This document shows positions 26,210 through 35,074 of a DNA stretch of 64,000 nt, piece by piece (within the stretch, counting starts at the first letter, position 1; each line of letters opens with the position of its first letter). The translations under genes and the position numbers were made by a program. The notes under the pieces were generated by a model. That model ran no database searches. It saw only the letters and a list, made by a program, of their open reading frames with translations, and had not been told where the DNA came from. Origin of the DNA: Streptomyces albospinus (GTDB lineage Bacteria > Actinomycetota > Actinomycetes > Streptomycetales > Streptomycetaceae); NCBI RefSeq assembly GCF_014648695.1, contig NZ_BMRP01000007.1, positions 144,824 to 208,823 on the forward strand, given 5' to 3'.

Positions 26210-26663
26210 CGGTGATCGACAGCTCCCATGTCCGGGCGCTCAAGGGCGGCCCAAAACCGGACGGAGCCCGGTCGACCGAGGACGTCCGGGCTCCAAACAC
26301 CACGTGATCTGCGACGCCACCGGCATCCCCCTGGCCGTCACGTTGACCGGCGGCAATTGCAACGACGTCACCCAGCTCATGCCGCTACTGGCAGCGGTTC
26401 CACCCATCCGCGGCTACGACCATGACTGCTACCGCCGATAGGTCTGGGCGAAGGGCATCAAGCCCGTCGTCGCCCGACGGCGCACCGGCCACGGCTCCGG
26501 CCTGGGAACCAAGCGATGGGTCGTAGAGCAGACCATCGCACTCCTGCACTGGTTCGGACGCCTGCGAATCCGATGGGAGACCCGCGACGACATCCACGAA
26601 GCATTCCTCAAAATCGCCTGCTCACTCGTCTGCTGGCGCCGCCTGCAACCCGCGTTGCGTTAG
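26210..26663 (+). pseudogene. IS5-type transposase C-terminal relic
   Basis: Across frames the strand reads VIDSSHVRALKGG, GSKHHVICDATGIPLAVTLT, GGNCNDVTQLMPLLAAVP, a stop at the DxxYR position, then GIKPVVARRRTGHGSGLG, KRWVVEQTIALLHWFGRLR and ACSLVCWRRLQPALR. This is the second half of an IS5/IS427-group DDE transposase with at least one frameshift and one internal stop. It lies between the sduA operon and the right edge of element 3. Confidence 0.75.
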
Positions 26664-26721
26664 GAGTTCTTAGGGCACGCGGAGGGCGCGTCGATCACTG
26701 GGAGGTCTAGACAACCAATAA

Positions 26722-26796
26722 GGCCCAGGTCATCGACCTGGGCCCTCAACTATGGAGCGGGTGACGGGAATCGAACCCGCGCCCTGAGCTTGGGAA
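26722..26796 (-). repeat. Attachment-site copy 4: tRNA-Gly 3' half plus terminator hairpin
   Basis: 26753-26796 repeats the tRNA 3' 44 bases with the same CCCTGAG variant as copy 3. The 10-bp hairpin (26722-26731 with 26735-26744) is perfect. CTGACCTGCGTATAC at 26827-26841 matches copy 3 in sequence and spacing, so elements 3 and 4 are close relatives at their ends. Confidence 0.93.
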
Positions 26797-27513
26797 TCAA
26801 TGACGTTTGTCGCCGTCATCGAGGGGCTGACCTGCGTATACGCGTGCTGTGGGGCGGAGCGGGCAGTGCCAGAGGGCACCCGCATTGACCTTGATTTACC
26901 GCTGGTTAGGGCATGCGGAGGGCACGAGCCTCGTCAGGAGGCTGCTGGTTACTGCAACCAGAGAGGGGCCGTTCTCGCTCGTCAGTAGTGCTTCGTGGGG
27001 GCGTTGATGGCGCCGCATCCAGCCGCGACATCCCCACCATCGCCCAGATCGTCGTACGGTCCGGGGTGCCGGCCGCGTCCAGCGTCGCTCGACCTCCCGC
27101 GCCGCCTCCTTGGCCTCCCGCGCACGCGACCGCGTGCACCAGATCCAGGATCAGCACGCCCGTCGGCAGCGACGCCGCCTTCTGAAACGCCCCCTCGCCG
27201 GCGCCCGGCATGTACAACCTCGACCACTGCGCCCCGCACATCCCCGTATTCCTCGCCGACGCCGGCATTTTCACCGCACACACTCTAGATCCGTCGAGCA
27301 TCTCTGTTGCCGGACAGTACGTGCGCCATTGCTCACACAGGGCAAGGGATGCCCTTGAGTTCATGCGTTCGATCAATACCGGGCGGCTCAGGGGAGTAAC
27401 AAGCCATATGCCGCCAGCTCCCTTGCCTTCCTGCGCCCCGACGGCAGCATGGGCAGGCCAGTTGGAGAGACGCGGCAGCGCCGCGGCACAGCATGAAGTA
27501 GTCGGGGGTAGCA
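26797..27513. other. Left end of element 4, no gene recognised
   Basis: After the element-end motif there is a second arm-like sequence (GGGCATGCGGAGGGCACGA at about 26907) resembling the one at about 26672. Open frames between 26906 and 27376 on both strands have no recognisable domain and no good start. I see nothing else. Confidence 0.4.
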
Positions 27514-28209
27514 GTGACGCATGTCTGGCCGCATTCCACTTTCCTTGGCCGGCTGTGGAGCAGTACTGCGGATGACCTCATTCGTCGCGGGACCCTGATG
27601 GCGTACCCCAGTCACCGGCTGCTTCTGCGGCAGGGTGAGGAGAGTCGGCACGTGCTGCTGCTCACCCACGGTGTGGTGAAGGTGGTCGCCAGCGCGGAGA
27701 GCGGGTACGAGATGTTGCTCGCCGTCCGCGTAGCAGGCGACCTTGTCGGTGAAATGGCCGCGTTCGAGGAGCGCCCCCGTTCCGGGAGTGTGATCGCCTG
27801 TAGTGAAGTGACCGCACGCATCATCCAGGTGAGCACGCTGGAGACCTTCCTTACCCAGCATCCGGACGCGATGCGGGCCATGCTCGGCATGCTGAGCGCG
27901 CGGCTGCGATGGGCCAACCAGTGCCGCATCGACTTCCGTGCGTATGACTCGCGAACCAGGCTGGCGCGGGTACTGGTGGAATTGAGCCGGGCTTACGGGC
28001 ATCCCATGTCGGAAAATTACGCAAAACAGCGCGTGATTGGCATAACGCTCAATCAGGCGGAATTGGCTTCGCTCGCCGGAGTGGCCCTGCCCACGGCAGA
28101 GAAGGCTCTCGCCGAACTCTCGCGACTCGGGCTGGTGGAGCGCAGTTACCGAAAGTTGACGATCAGTGACGTAGCCAAACTGCTTGAGTTCGCCAAAGTA
28201 GTTGAGTGA
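27514..28209 (+). CDS. Crp/Fnr-family transcription regulator
   Basis: 231 residues. The N-terminal cyclic-nucleotide-binding beta-roll (about 20-115) shows RRGTLMAYPSHRLLLRQGEE, GVVKVVASAESG and GDLVGEMAAFEERPRSGSV. A long helix follows, then the HTH_Crp domain with LNQAELASLAGVALPTAEKA and LVERSYRKLTISD. The cAMP-type Arg/Ser pair in the phosphate cassette (E-x-x-x-x-x-x-R-S) is present as EERPRSGSV. The start is GTG 27514. It is the first gene before a cyclase-like gene, so a cyclic nucleotide could be its ligand; this is inferred. Similar Crp-like genes often sit beside actinobacterial conflict operons. Confidence 0.88.
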   Translation: MTHVWPHSTFLGRLWSSTADDLIRRGTLMAYPSHRLLLRQGEESRHVLLLTHGVVKVVASAESGYEMLLAVRVAGDLVGEMAAFEERPRSGSVIACSEVTARIIQVSTLETFLTQHPDAMRAMLGMLSARLRWANQCRIDFRAYDSRTRLARVLVELSRAYGHPMSENYAKQRVIGITLNQAELASLAGVALPTAEKALAELSRLGLVERSYRKLTISDVAKLLEFAKVVE

Positions 28210-28302
28210 AACCCATATAGATATGGAATCGGTTGCGGCCGTGGCTCCTAACCTCTCGGGCAGCGCTTCGTGGGAAGTGCTGTCGGAGAAAGGAATGGCC
28301 GG

Positions 28303-29055
28303 GTGGCCGAGTGGGTCGGGTTCTACCCCTGTACGTGCATAGCCGTTGATGCGCAGGCATATGGAGGCAACAACGATCGTAGGCAGTCCGAAATCCAGTA
28401 CGACCTGCGGCGGATTCTTTCCCAAGCGGCAAGGGGAACTGGACTGGACCGCTCGCAATGGCAGATTCAACCCAAAGGGGACGAGGAACTCGCAGTCCGC
28501 CCCATGGACGGCACAGAGCCGCGTCTGGTGGACGACTTGGTTCGGCACCTTGTGTCCGAGCTGCGTGAGTACAACGGACTTCGGGTCCCCGCTGCGCGCC
28601 TGAGACTACGCGCCGCGATCCACCACGGCCCGGTGGAACTCGCCGACAACGGATTTGCCGGCACGGCCGTGGTGGCGACCTCTCGGCTGCTCAGCTCCCG
28701 GTACCTCTATGAGGCGCTGAAGGTGCACGACGCCGCCGACCTCGCGCTCCTGCTCTCCGATGACGTCTACCGGTCCACGGTGGCCGGTGGCCACACCACC
28801 CTCTCCGTCGCGGACTTCCGACGCGTCACCGTGCGGGAGAAGGAGTACGAGGCCACCGCCTGGCTCCAGGTCCCCGGGCACGATGTCCAGGGTCTTCGTA
28901 CCGTCGGAACGGTGCGGGAGCAGTCACCGGCGCCTCTCGGCGGTGACCCGACGGTGCGCCACGACTATCGGGGCGAGCAGATCAGCGTCAACAACTTCAC
29001 CGCCCCGGTGGACATGCGCGGAGGTGTCGTCGGCTTCGGGAGTGCCGGTGGTTGA
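28303..29055 (+). CDS. Nucleotidyl-cyclase-like protein of a conflict operon
   Basis: 250 residues. Residues about 10-205 follow a class III cyclase fold: first metal-site Asp16 in IAVDAQAYGG, second Asp60 in PKGDEELAV, then LRLRAAIHHGPVELADNGF and GTAVVATSRLLSS. The Asn usual in the GxxVNxAxRL motif is replaced by Val while the Arg is kept, so activity is uncertain. The C-terminus ends with the short motif SVNNFTAPVDMRGGVVGFGS, related to ones in three other proteins of this window. GTG 28303 has AAAGGA eight bases upstream; a longer start at 28270 is possible. The next gene overlaps it by eight bases. The domain type is known from actinobacterial NTPase conflict systems. Confidence 0.7.
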   Translation: MAEWVGFYPCTCIAVDAQAYGGNNDRRQSEIQYDLRRILSQAARGTGLDRSQWQIQPKGDEELAVRPMDGTEPRLVDDLVRHLVSELREYNGLRVPAARLRLRAAIHHGPVELADNGFAGTAVVATSRLLSSRYLYEALKVHDAADLALLLSDDVYRSTVAGGHTTLSVADFRRVTVREKEYEATAWLQVPGHDVQGLRTVGTVREQSPAPLGGDPTVRHDYRGEQISVNNFTAPVDMRGGVVGFGSAGG

Positions 29056-31210
29056 CGGTGCCGAGGTCCTGGATCTCAGCGAAGCTCCCGGCCCCGTCGC
29101 TGAGAAGGGGGTCCCCCAGCAACGGGAGGATTCCGCCTCGACGGCCGAGCCGGGCAGCGAGGCCGGCCCACGCCCCGGTCCCGAGCACGATGAGCGGGAG
29201 GAAGACGGCAGAGGATACGACGATCTGGGCCGCGTACTGAGCCAGAGGGTTCACAACAACTTCTACGGACCCGTGGATGCCTCGGGCGCGGCGTTCGGCT
29301 TCGGTTCCGTCGCCGCTCCTGGTCTGGCGCCCGGCTTCGTGGGGCCCGAGGAGGTCACGAGGACCCTTCGCTTCTTCCTGCCCCCGCAGCCGTGCTTCGA
29401 CGACGCGCTCTCCAAGCTCGGCGCGGACCGCATCGTCGTCCTGGCCGGCCCGGAGAGCAGTGGTCGCGGGGCAGGCGCATTTGCGCTGCTCCGAGAGGCG
29501 CTGGGCAAGGACAGCGGCCTGCGCAGCCTTTCTCCGGCAAATTCCCTGGCCGAACTTGCAGCGTCGAGCGCCATCAAGTCTGGCCAGGCGTATGTGATCC
29601 TCGACTACGTCGGTGAGATGAACGTCGACGCGGTGCAGGCTTTCGAGATCCGTCGACTGAGCGAGGAACTGCGCCGCAAGGATTCGTATCTGGTGATCAC
29701 GGCCCCCGAGGCCACCCGTCGGCGGCTGGCGCTGAAAGACCACTGCGTGCCGTGGCAGGCCCCCGATCCGCTGGAGCTGTTCGAGCACTGCAGGCAGAGG
29801 GTTCCCTCGGTGGACCTCCCGCCGGGCGTCGAGGCGCAGTTGGCGGAGCGGGTCACCGCACTGCGCCGTCCGTCGGAGGTCGTCGACGCAGTCACCGGAC
29901 TCGGCGCGGGACCCGAAGCCGTGCTTGAGCGGTTGCGTGACAGCGAGAAGGAGCGCGTCCAGAACTGGTTCAGACAGGAGCCGCCGGCCGCCGGCGACCT
30001 GCTTCCGCTGGCGGCTCTCGCCTTCCTGGAAGGCATTCCGGAGCGCAACTTCGAGAAGGAGTCCGTCCTGCTCGGTGTCTACGTGCGTGAGTGGGAGCAG
30101 ACCGAGGCGCACACCACTGAGCCGGACGCCACGGTGAAAACGCCCTTGCGCGGCGTGTCCTTCGAGCAGACGCGGGTCCGGTGGAAAGAGCGGGCTACCG
30201 GACTCGTACGTACCGAGCGGCGTCCAGGGCCGGGACAGGATCCCAGCCGCAGTGAGCGACGCATCGTCTTCGAGTCACCACGGGTCCGCGCGCTGGTCAT
30301 CGCAGAACTGCACGACCTGTACGGGTACGAGCTCTGGTACCCGGTGCGCCAGTGGCTGAGCCGACTCTCGGAGCTGGGAGACCTGGAAGTCCGCACCGAG
30401 GTGGCCCGGGGTATGGCGCTGTACGCACGCCACGCGCTCGCCGAAGTGGACGAGAACCTGCTGCGGGTGTGGTCCGATGGAGTCGCCAGCCAGCGCGTGA
30501 CCACCGCGCTCGTGCTCCAGTTCATGTGCGAGGACGGGCATTTGGCGCCGCAGGCGTTGAACCTAGCGTTGAGCTGGGCGGACAACAGGGGAGCCGGCCG
30601 AGCTGTCACGACGGCGATGGCGCTGACCGGAATGCTCGGCTCGCTCTACCGCCTCGAAGCTCTCAACTGGCTCTGGTTCCTGGCGAACCGCGGCGAGCGG
30701 GTCGCCTTCGCCGCTCGCCGGTCACTGGTCCTGCTGCTACAGACCGCCGAGCAGGATCCGGATCGTGCCCTGTTCACGCTCCGCTATGTGCGTACCCGGA
30801 CTGCCGGCACCGCCCAGCGGTCAAGGGAAGGTTCCGTTGCGTTGCGGACCACAGCCCAGTTGCTTGAAGCGGAAAGACTGGAGGACCGCCCTGGCACGCT
30901 CGCGGCAGCACTGCTGCGCGACGTCCCGGCCAGCGCGCGCCACCTTGGCCTGCTGTGGGTGAGCGTGCTGCTGAGCGTCTACCGTCGACGGGCGGTCGGT
31001 GCCCTATGCCAGACCCTGGTGGTCCTGCGCGACGACAGCCCGGTCGCCGGTGCCGTGCGTGCGCTCGGCGAGGCGATGCGTAGCGGGATGACTCCCCGAC
31101 AGTGGAACACGCTGTGTAACGACCTGTCGAACGCACTGAAGCACCCCGAATATGCGATCCCGGGCACCCGCCAACTGGCGCGCGTGCTTCTCGGGTCGTT
31201 GAGGAGCTAG
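29048..31210 (+). CDS. Large P-loop/STAND-like protein with helical repeats
   Basis: About 720 residues. After an acidic disordered N-terminus comes HNNFYGPVDASGAAFGFGS (about 70-88), the same short motif that ends the upstream protein. Next is a P-loop-like region, IVVLAGPESSGRGAG (about 129-143), where the Walker A lysine is replaced by Arg, and a Walker-B-like AYVILDYVGE (about 180). From about 230 to the end the protein is rich in helices of HEAT/TPR character. The degenerate P-loop suggests weak or no ATP hydrolysis. GTG 29048 is chosen because GGGAG lies just upstream. The role is probably a sensor or scaffold in the same system; this is inferred. Confidence 0.65.
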   Translation: MVDGAEVLDLSEAPGPVAEKGVPQQREDSASTAEPGSEAGPRPGPEHDEREEDGRGYDDLGRVLSQRVHNNFYGPVDASGAAFGFGSVAAPGLAPGFVGPEEVTRTLRFFLPPQPCFDDALSKLGADRIVVLAGPESSGRGAGAFALLREALGKDSGLRSLSPANSLAELAASSAIKSGQAYVILDYVGEMNVDAVQAFEIRRLSEELRRKDSYLVITAPEATRRRLALKDHCVPWQAPDPLELFEHCRQRVPSVDLPPGVEAQLAERVTALRRPSEVVDAVTGLGAGPEAVLERLRDSEKERVQNWFRQEPPAAGDLLPLAALAFLEGIPERNFEKESVLLGVYVREWEQTEAHTTEPDATVKTPLRGVSFEQTRVRWKERATGLVRTERRPGPGQDPSRSERRIVFESPRVRALVIAELHDLYGYELWYPVRQWLSRLSELGDLEVRTEVARGMALYARHALAEVDENLLRVWSDGVASQRVTTALVLQFMCEDGHLAPQALNLALSWADNRGAGRAVTTAMALTGMLGSLYRLEALNWLWFLANRGERVAFAARRSLVLLLQTAEQDPDRALFTLRYVRTRTAGTAQRSREGSVALRTTAQLLEAERLEDRPGTLAAALLRDVPASARHLGLLWVSVLLSVYRRRAVGALCQTLVVLRDDSPVAGAVRALGEAMRSGMTPRQWNTLCNDLSNALKHPEYAIPGTRQLARVLLGSLRS

Positions 31211-31290
31211 CCGGTGCAGCAGCCTGCTCGTCTCCCTCTCCTCCCCCCACCTTCCCTTCACCCTCTCTTCCACCAAGGAGGCCGAAGCAA

Positions 31291-32364
31291 GTGAACTACC
31301 CGGTGGTCGCCGAGCATGTGCTGGGCGCCGTACAGGGCAGCTGGTGGTCGCGGCGGCGCCGCCGCGACGACGTGCCCCCGCTACCGCCCGGCGCGGTCTA
31401 CGTCTTCAGGGTCGGCGGCAACTATCGCCAGTTCCCCGAGGGCATGGTGTTCGACCCGTCCCACCCCGATGTGCTCGATGCTTCCTCGGTCAGTCTGGTG
31501 GACACCAGGGCGCGCATGGTCGAGGTCGTGCGCAGCGTTCCTTCGGTGAGCGAAGCCGACAATTTCACGGTCCGGGCGTCCTTCGCGTGCCAGGTCATCG
31601 ACCCCACGGTCGTCGCCCGGCAGGGCGTCATCGACGTGGTCGTTCCTCTGTGTGCCTATCTGGCGGGCGACAGTGAACTGCCCCGGGTGAGCGCCGGGCA
31701 CCGTGTGGAGGAGATCAACGCGGTACGGCGGGAGGTGAGCCACCGCATGACCGCGTACAGCGCGATTGTGCCGCCACGGGTCGCGGGGATGAGCGTCGAG
31801 TTCGTGAGTGCTGAGGTGCATGCCTCGGAGGACCTGCGGAACTGGGAACAGACGATGCGTGACGAGCGTCGGTCGCGGGAACTCCTGCGGGGCCAGCGGG
31901 ATTTCGAGACGCAGGACACCCACCGGATCGCCGAGCTGCTCTCCCAGGGTTCCGACTATGCCGACGCCTTCGGGATCGCCAGGGAGCGCATCGATGTGCC
32001 GGAGGCCGCGGCACGGATCCACCGGATCTCGGACGAGGAGGCGGCCCGTCGCCATCGTGCCGCCGAGGAGGACCGGGCCCATGTCCGCGCCCGGGAGACG
32101 GCAGAGCAGCAGATGCGGGGCGAGATGGTGATCACGTTGCTGCGGCAGATGGGCGCCTCCGAGAACTACGTCGACTACCACCAAGTGCTGGAACAGGTGC
32201 TGAAGGAGAGCGGCGGGCAGCTCGCCTACGGCGGTGACGGACCGGTCCCTGCAGTGGAAGCCGGGCCGGGACGCCCCGGCGGGGATGCGCCCAGGCGGAC
32301 CGGTGGTGGCCTGGGGCGCCCGAACGACGGCTTCGTCAAGGATGAGGAAGATCTCCTTGACTGA
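31291..32364 (+). CDS. SPFH/band-7-like protein
   Basis: 357 residues from GTG 31291, preceded by a perfect AAGGAGG. Residues about 40-185 resemble an SPFH domain: GAVYVFRVGGNYRQFPEG, VRSVPSVSEADNFTVRASF, CQVIDPTVVARQG and PRVAGMSVEFVSAEVHASED. A charged coiled-coil-like helix (about 185-275, many Arg/Glu) and a flexible Gly/Pro tail follow. No membrane anchor is seen. SPFH proteins oligomerise and often organise membrane complexes. Position between the STAND-like and DUF4407 genes suggests a scaffold for the membrane proteins encoded downstream. The family call is by pattern only. Confidence 0.6.
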   Translation: MNYPVVAEHVLGAVQGSWWSRRRRRDDVPPLPPGAVYVFRVGGNYRQFPEGMVFDPSHPDVLDASSVSLVDTRARMVEVVRSVPSVSEADNFTVRASFACQVIDPTVVARQGVIDVVVPLCAYLAGDSELPRVSAGHRVEEINAVRREVSHRMTAYSAIVPPRVAGMSVEFVSAEVHASEDLRNWEQTMRDERRSRELLRGQRDFETQDTHRIAELLSQGSDYADAFGIARERIDVPEAAARIHRISDEEAARRHRAAEEDRAHVRARETAEQQMRGEMVITLLRQMGASENYVDYHQVLEQVLKESGGQLAYGGDGPVPAVEAGPGRPGGDAPRRTGGGLGRPNDGFVKDEEDLLD

Positions 32365-33661
32365 CGCCCCGACCACCGGCCAGACCACTGCCGGGCGTTT
32401 CGATTTCGCGCGACGACTGCGCGCTCTGACCGGGGTTGACGAGACGCTTCTCGCCAGGGTCGGGTACGAGCGGAACAGGTACACGGCGCTGGGCGGAGTG
32501 GTGCTCGGCACGTCCGTCGTCGCGGCGTTCTCGATGTGGAACTTCGCGTCCGAGGCTCTGGGCGGGGCATCCTTCCTGGCCTTGATCCCCACCGTGATCT
32601 GGATGCTCTTCATCCTCAACCTGGACCGCTGGCTGGTGACCCCCCAGCCGAACGCCCGACGTCGGGTCGGCCCCCTGCTGCTGCGCCTGATGATCGCCCT
32701 GGTACTCGGCGCCGTGGTCGCCGAGCCGTTGGTGCTGCGCATCTTCGCCACCGCGGTGGAGGAGCGCGTCACGGACGACCGGAACAGGGACCTCGACCAA
32801 CTCCGCGGCAACCTGCTGCGGTGCAACCCGGTGCCGTCCCAGACCGACACTACGGCGCGGGTCGGCTGTGGCCGTTATGTGCTCTCCTTCGGGGCCACGC
32901 CCGGCGGGCAGTCCGACGAACTCTCACAGCTCCGCTCGGAGTCCGCTGCGCTTCAGAAGCGTGTGGACCAGGACAACAGCAGCCTGGAGGCCATTGACAC
33001 GGAGGTGCGGAACGAATGCCGGCAACTCGTCCGTATCGCCTCCACGGGGCTGTACGAGCGGACGTCCGAATGCCTGCGGATGCGCGCGAAGGCGCAGGAC
33101 TACCGCACCACCCACCGCACGCAGGAGAACGAGCGGCGGCTGGCGACCATGAACGGTCGCATCGCCCGGCTTGAGGGCAAGGTGACGGATGCGCGCGGCA
33201 CATTCCTGAAGGCGCGCGCCGCGGGTATCCAGCAGCGCCTTGCCGAGGAGCGTGCCAAGCAGAAGGAGATCGGCGTCCTGGAGCGCATGCGGGCGCTGGA
33301 CGAGCTTGCGAGCGGTAACACCGTGCTCCTGGCTGGCGTATGGCTGGTCCGGGCCCTCTTCGTCCTCCTCGACGCGCTTCCGGTACTGGTCAAGTTCCTG
33401 AGTGGGGAGAGTGCCTACGACCGGATGCTCACCAGTGAGAGCAACAGCGCCGTCAAGATCCACGGTGAGCGGCTGCGGCTCGCTGAGCGCAAGGCCATGG
33501 CTGACATTGAGATCGCGCAGGACGCCATCGAGCAGAAGGTCCGGCGGAGCCGGGCCGAATCGGAGGCGGGCCATCGTGAGCACACCGCGGCGATGAACAT
33601 CCGGGTCCGGCAGGCGGTGCGGGCTCTGGAGGACGAACTGCGACGCACCTCGGCAGTCTGA
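32342..33661 (+). CDS. DUF4407-type membrane protein with periplasm-facing coiled coil
   Basis: About 439 residues. An N-terminal pair of membrane segments (about 55-120: ALGGVVLGTSVVAAFSMW, FLALIPTVIWMLFILNLDRW, RLMIALVLGAVVAEPLVLRI) is followed by a long coiled-coil region with four to five Cys residues (about 150-320). A last membrane segment (LLAGVWLVRALFVLLDALPV) and a cytosolic helix complete it. This matches DUF4407 architecture. The reading frame overlaps the SPFH gene by 23 bp; ATG 32342 is used, and TTG 32357 with AGGA upstream is an alternative. The function of DUF4407 is unknown; a membrane-disrupting or sensing role is possible. Confidence 0.75.
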   Translation: MRKISLTDAPTTGQTTAGRFDFARRLRALTGVDETLLARVGYERNRYTALGGVVLGTSVVAAFSMWNFASEALGGASFLALIPTVIWMLFILNLDRWLVTPQPNARRRVGPLLLRLMIALVLGAVVAEPLVLRIFATAVEERVTDDRNRDLDQLRGNLLRCNPVPSQTDTTARVGCGRYVLSFGATPGGQSDELSQLRSESAALQKRVDQDNSSLEAIDTEVRNECRQLVRIASTGLYERTSECLRMRAKAQDYRTTHRTQENERRLATMNGRIARLEGKVTDARGTFLKARAAGIQQRLAEERAKQKEIGVLERMRALDELASGNTVLLAGVWLVRALFVLLDALPVLVKFLSGESAYDRMLTSESNSAVKIHGERLRLAERKAMADIEIAQDAIEQKVRRSRAESEAGHREHTAAMNIRVRQAVRALEDELRRTSAV

Positions 33662-33694
33662 CCGCGATCTGAGCACAGAGGCAGCAACAGTACG

Positions 33695-33724
33695 GGCCGC
33701 CCCGGACCTTACGCCGGGGCGGCC
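33695..33724 (+). terminator. GC-rich hairpin between DUF4407 and PycTM genes
   Basis: GGCCGCCCCGG at 33695-33705 pairs perfectly with 33714-33724 across an eight-base loop. There is no T run, so it may act as an attenuator or RNA-processing signal that sets a lower level for the last gene instead of a full stop. Confidence 0.5.
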
Positions 33725-33750
33725 TGCGGGCGCTCATGGAGGTACAGGAC

Positions 33751-34266
33751 ATGACCATGCGCAGGCAAGACGCGAGAGCAGGCCACGGCGGGGGACTCAT
33801 CCGCACCCTGATTACTGAGACCCGGGAGGAGTTGCAGAAGGCGGACAGCAAGGCGGGGCTGATGCTCACCGCTCTTGGAGCGGCGTTGACCGCACTGCTC
33901 GGCGCGATCAGCGCCGGCGGCATCCGACCGCAGCACTACGCTCTGGTTCCTCAGGTGCTCTTCTGGACGGGCTGCGCGTCGTGGGTGCCGGCTCTCGTGA
34001 TGCTCGGATTGGCCGTGGTGCCCCGACCGGGGAGGCCGCAACGGCTGCGTGCTCACTACTACGGGGATGCGGTCAGGACGGCCTCCGCCCGGCTGCTGGC
34101 GGCCGCCGTGCAGCGGACCGATCCCGAGGACCGAGATCTGAGCCAGTTCGTGTCGTTGTCGCGAACCGTGTGGATCAAGTACCGCTACATACGCCACGGG
34201 ATGGTCTGGGGCGCGGCATTCCTCGTCCTTACGTCGTTGGGCCTGCTGGCAGGGACATCGTCCTGA
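33751..34266 (+). CDS. Pycsar-effector-like (PycTM) membrane protein
   Basis: About 171 residues. It shows the PycTM pattern: an N-terminal helix IRTLITETREELQKADSKAG with the conserved ADSKA, directly followed by membrane segment LMLTALGAALTALLGAI. A second hairpin (VLFWTGCASWVPALVMLGLA), an amphipathic middle and a last segment (MVWGAAFLVLTSLGLLAG) complete it. In Pycsar defence such proteins respond to cCMP or cUMP and damage the membrane. ATG 33751 has GGAGG eight bases upstream; ATG 33736 is less likely. It closes the cluster that begins with a Crp/Fnr and a cyclase-like gene, which makes a cyclic-nucleotide-triggered effector plausible. Confidence 0.78.
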   Translation: MTMRRQDARAGHGGGLIRTLITETREELQKADSKAGLMLTALGAALTALLGAISAGGIRPQHYALVPQVLFWTGCASWVPALVMLGLAVVPRPGRPQRLRAHYYGDAVRTASARLLAAAVQRTDPEDRDLSQFVSLSRTVWIKYRYIRHGMVWGAAFLVLTSLGLLAGTSS

Positions 34267-34612
34267 GGAGCCCTGAGCCGGTGGGCGAGCTGCCGGAGGC
34301 GGTGGCAGCGCGCCGCCTCCGTGGCTTCCGCCTCGGGAGATGGTGCCCAGGGACGGGCCCACGATCTCGTATCTACCCTCGCACGATAGGGACCGACGCC
34401 CACGAGGGGCGATCAACGAAGGTCGCGCAACCGGTGGCTGCAAATGTGTGTCGGGAAGTCGCCCCGTTCCCGTATTTCGCCGACCTGCCCAACCCTCCCT
34501 GCAGCAAAGCGAATTAGCATCACTCCAGCGGCATGGTGACGCGGCTCACGCCGGTTCACGAGGAGACGTCTCCGTCGAAACCCTCCGCCAGACCTGAACG
34601 ACAACAACAAAA
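34267..34612. other. Right end of element 4, no gene recognised
   Basis: About 345 bases follow the PycTM gene. I see no reading frame with protein character and no terminator of its own; the attachment-site hairpin downstream may serve as one. Confidence 0.4.
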
Positions 34613-34685
34613 CCCCAGGCCGTCGACCTGGGGCTTCTATGTGGAGCGGGTGACGGGAATCGAACCCGCGCTCTGAGCTTGGGAA
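34613..34685 (-). repeat. Attachment-site copy 5: tRNA-Gly 3' half plus terminator hairpin
   Basis: 34642-34685 is identical to the tRNA 3' 44 bases. The hairpin (34613-34619 with 34627-34633) is shorter than in the other copies. The CTGACC motif found 26-30 bp past cores 1-4 is missing here, so element 5 probably has a different integrase subtype. It is the left boundary of element 5, whose right boundary is the intact tRNA. Confidence 0.93.
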
Positions 34686-35011
34686 TCATGGGGGCTTTGG
34701 GTGCGTCGCCGGAGGTCAGAGGTCGTGGCGCTGTCAGGCTCGGCCGGCCGGGGCTGTTGTCTGCGCCCCCGGTTGTCCGTGGCTGACCGCCTCTACTGGT
34801 GCGGCAGTGGTGCGAGACGTACGAATGCCGCCATGTCGAGCGACGAGGGGATGGGCGGCGGCGCGGACCAGGGCCATGCTCCGGGCGGGTCCAGCATGTC
34901 GATCTCCACTTTGTGGAGGCTTGGCCGGGCAGATCGCGGGCTGATCCCGGCGTCGATCGGCTGGTAGCGGAGGAAGGGTGTCGGAGTGCAGGGCAACCGC
35001 TGAATCAAAAA
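34686..35011. other. Left end of element 5, no gene recognised
   Basis: About 325 bases between the attachment core and the first CstR operator show no convincing gene on either strand. Confidence 0.4.
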
Positions 35012-35027
35012 ATACCCCTGGGGGTAT
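35012..35027. promoter_or_regulatory. CstR/CsoR-type operator 1
   Basis: ATACCCCTGGGGGTAT is a perfect palindrome of seven-base arms around TG, the form bound by CsoR/CstR repressors. It lies about 48 bp before the small zinc-ribbon gene, with A-rich DNA just upstream that may hold the promoter. Confidence 0.85.
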
Positions 35028-35074
35028 AGTCGCCAATGAGGGGCCCGCTGGGGGCCGCCACATGAGGAGTTGTG

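Noticed and set aside
27000-27380. Open frames on both strands before the Crp/Fnr gene
   Set aside because: No start with a ribosome-binding site and no recognisable fold; left as non-coding.
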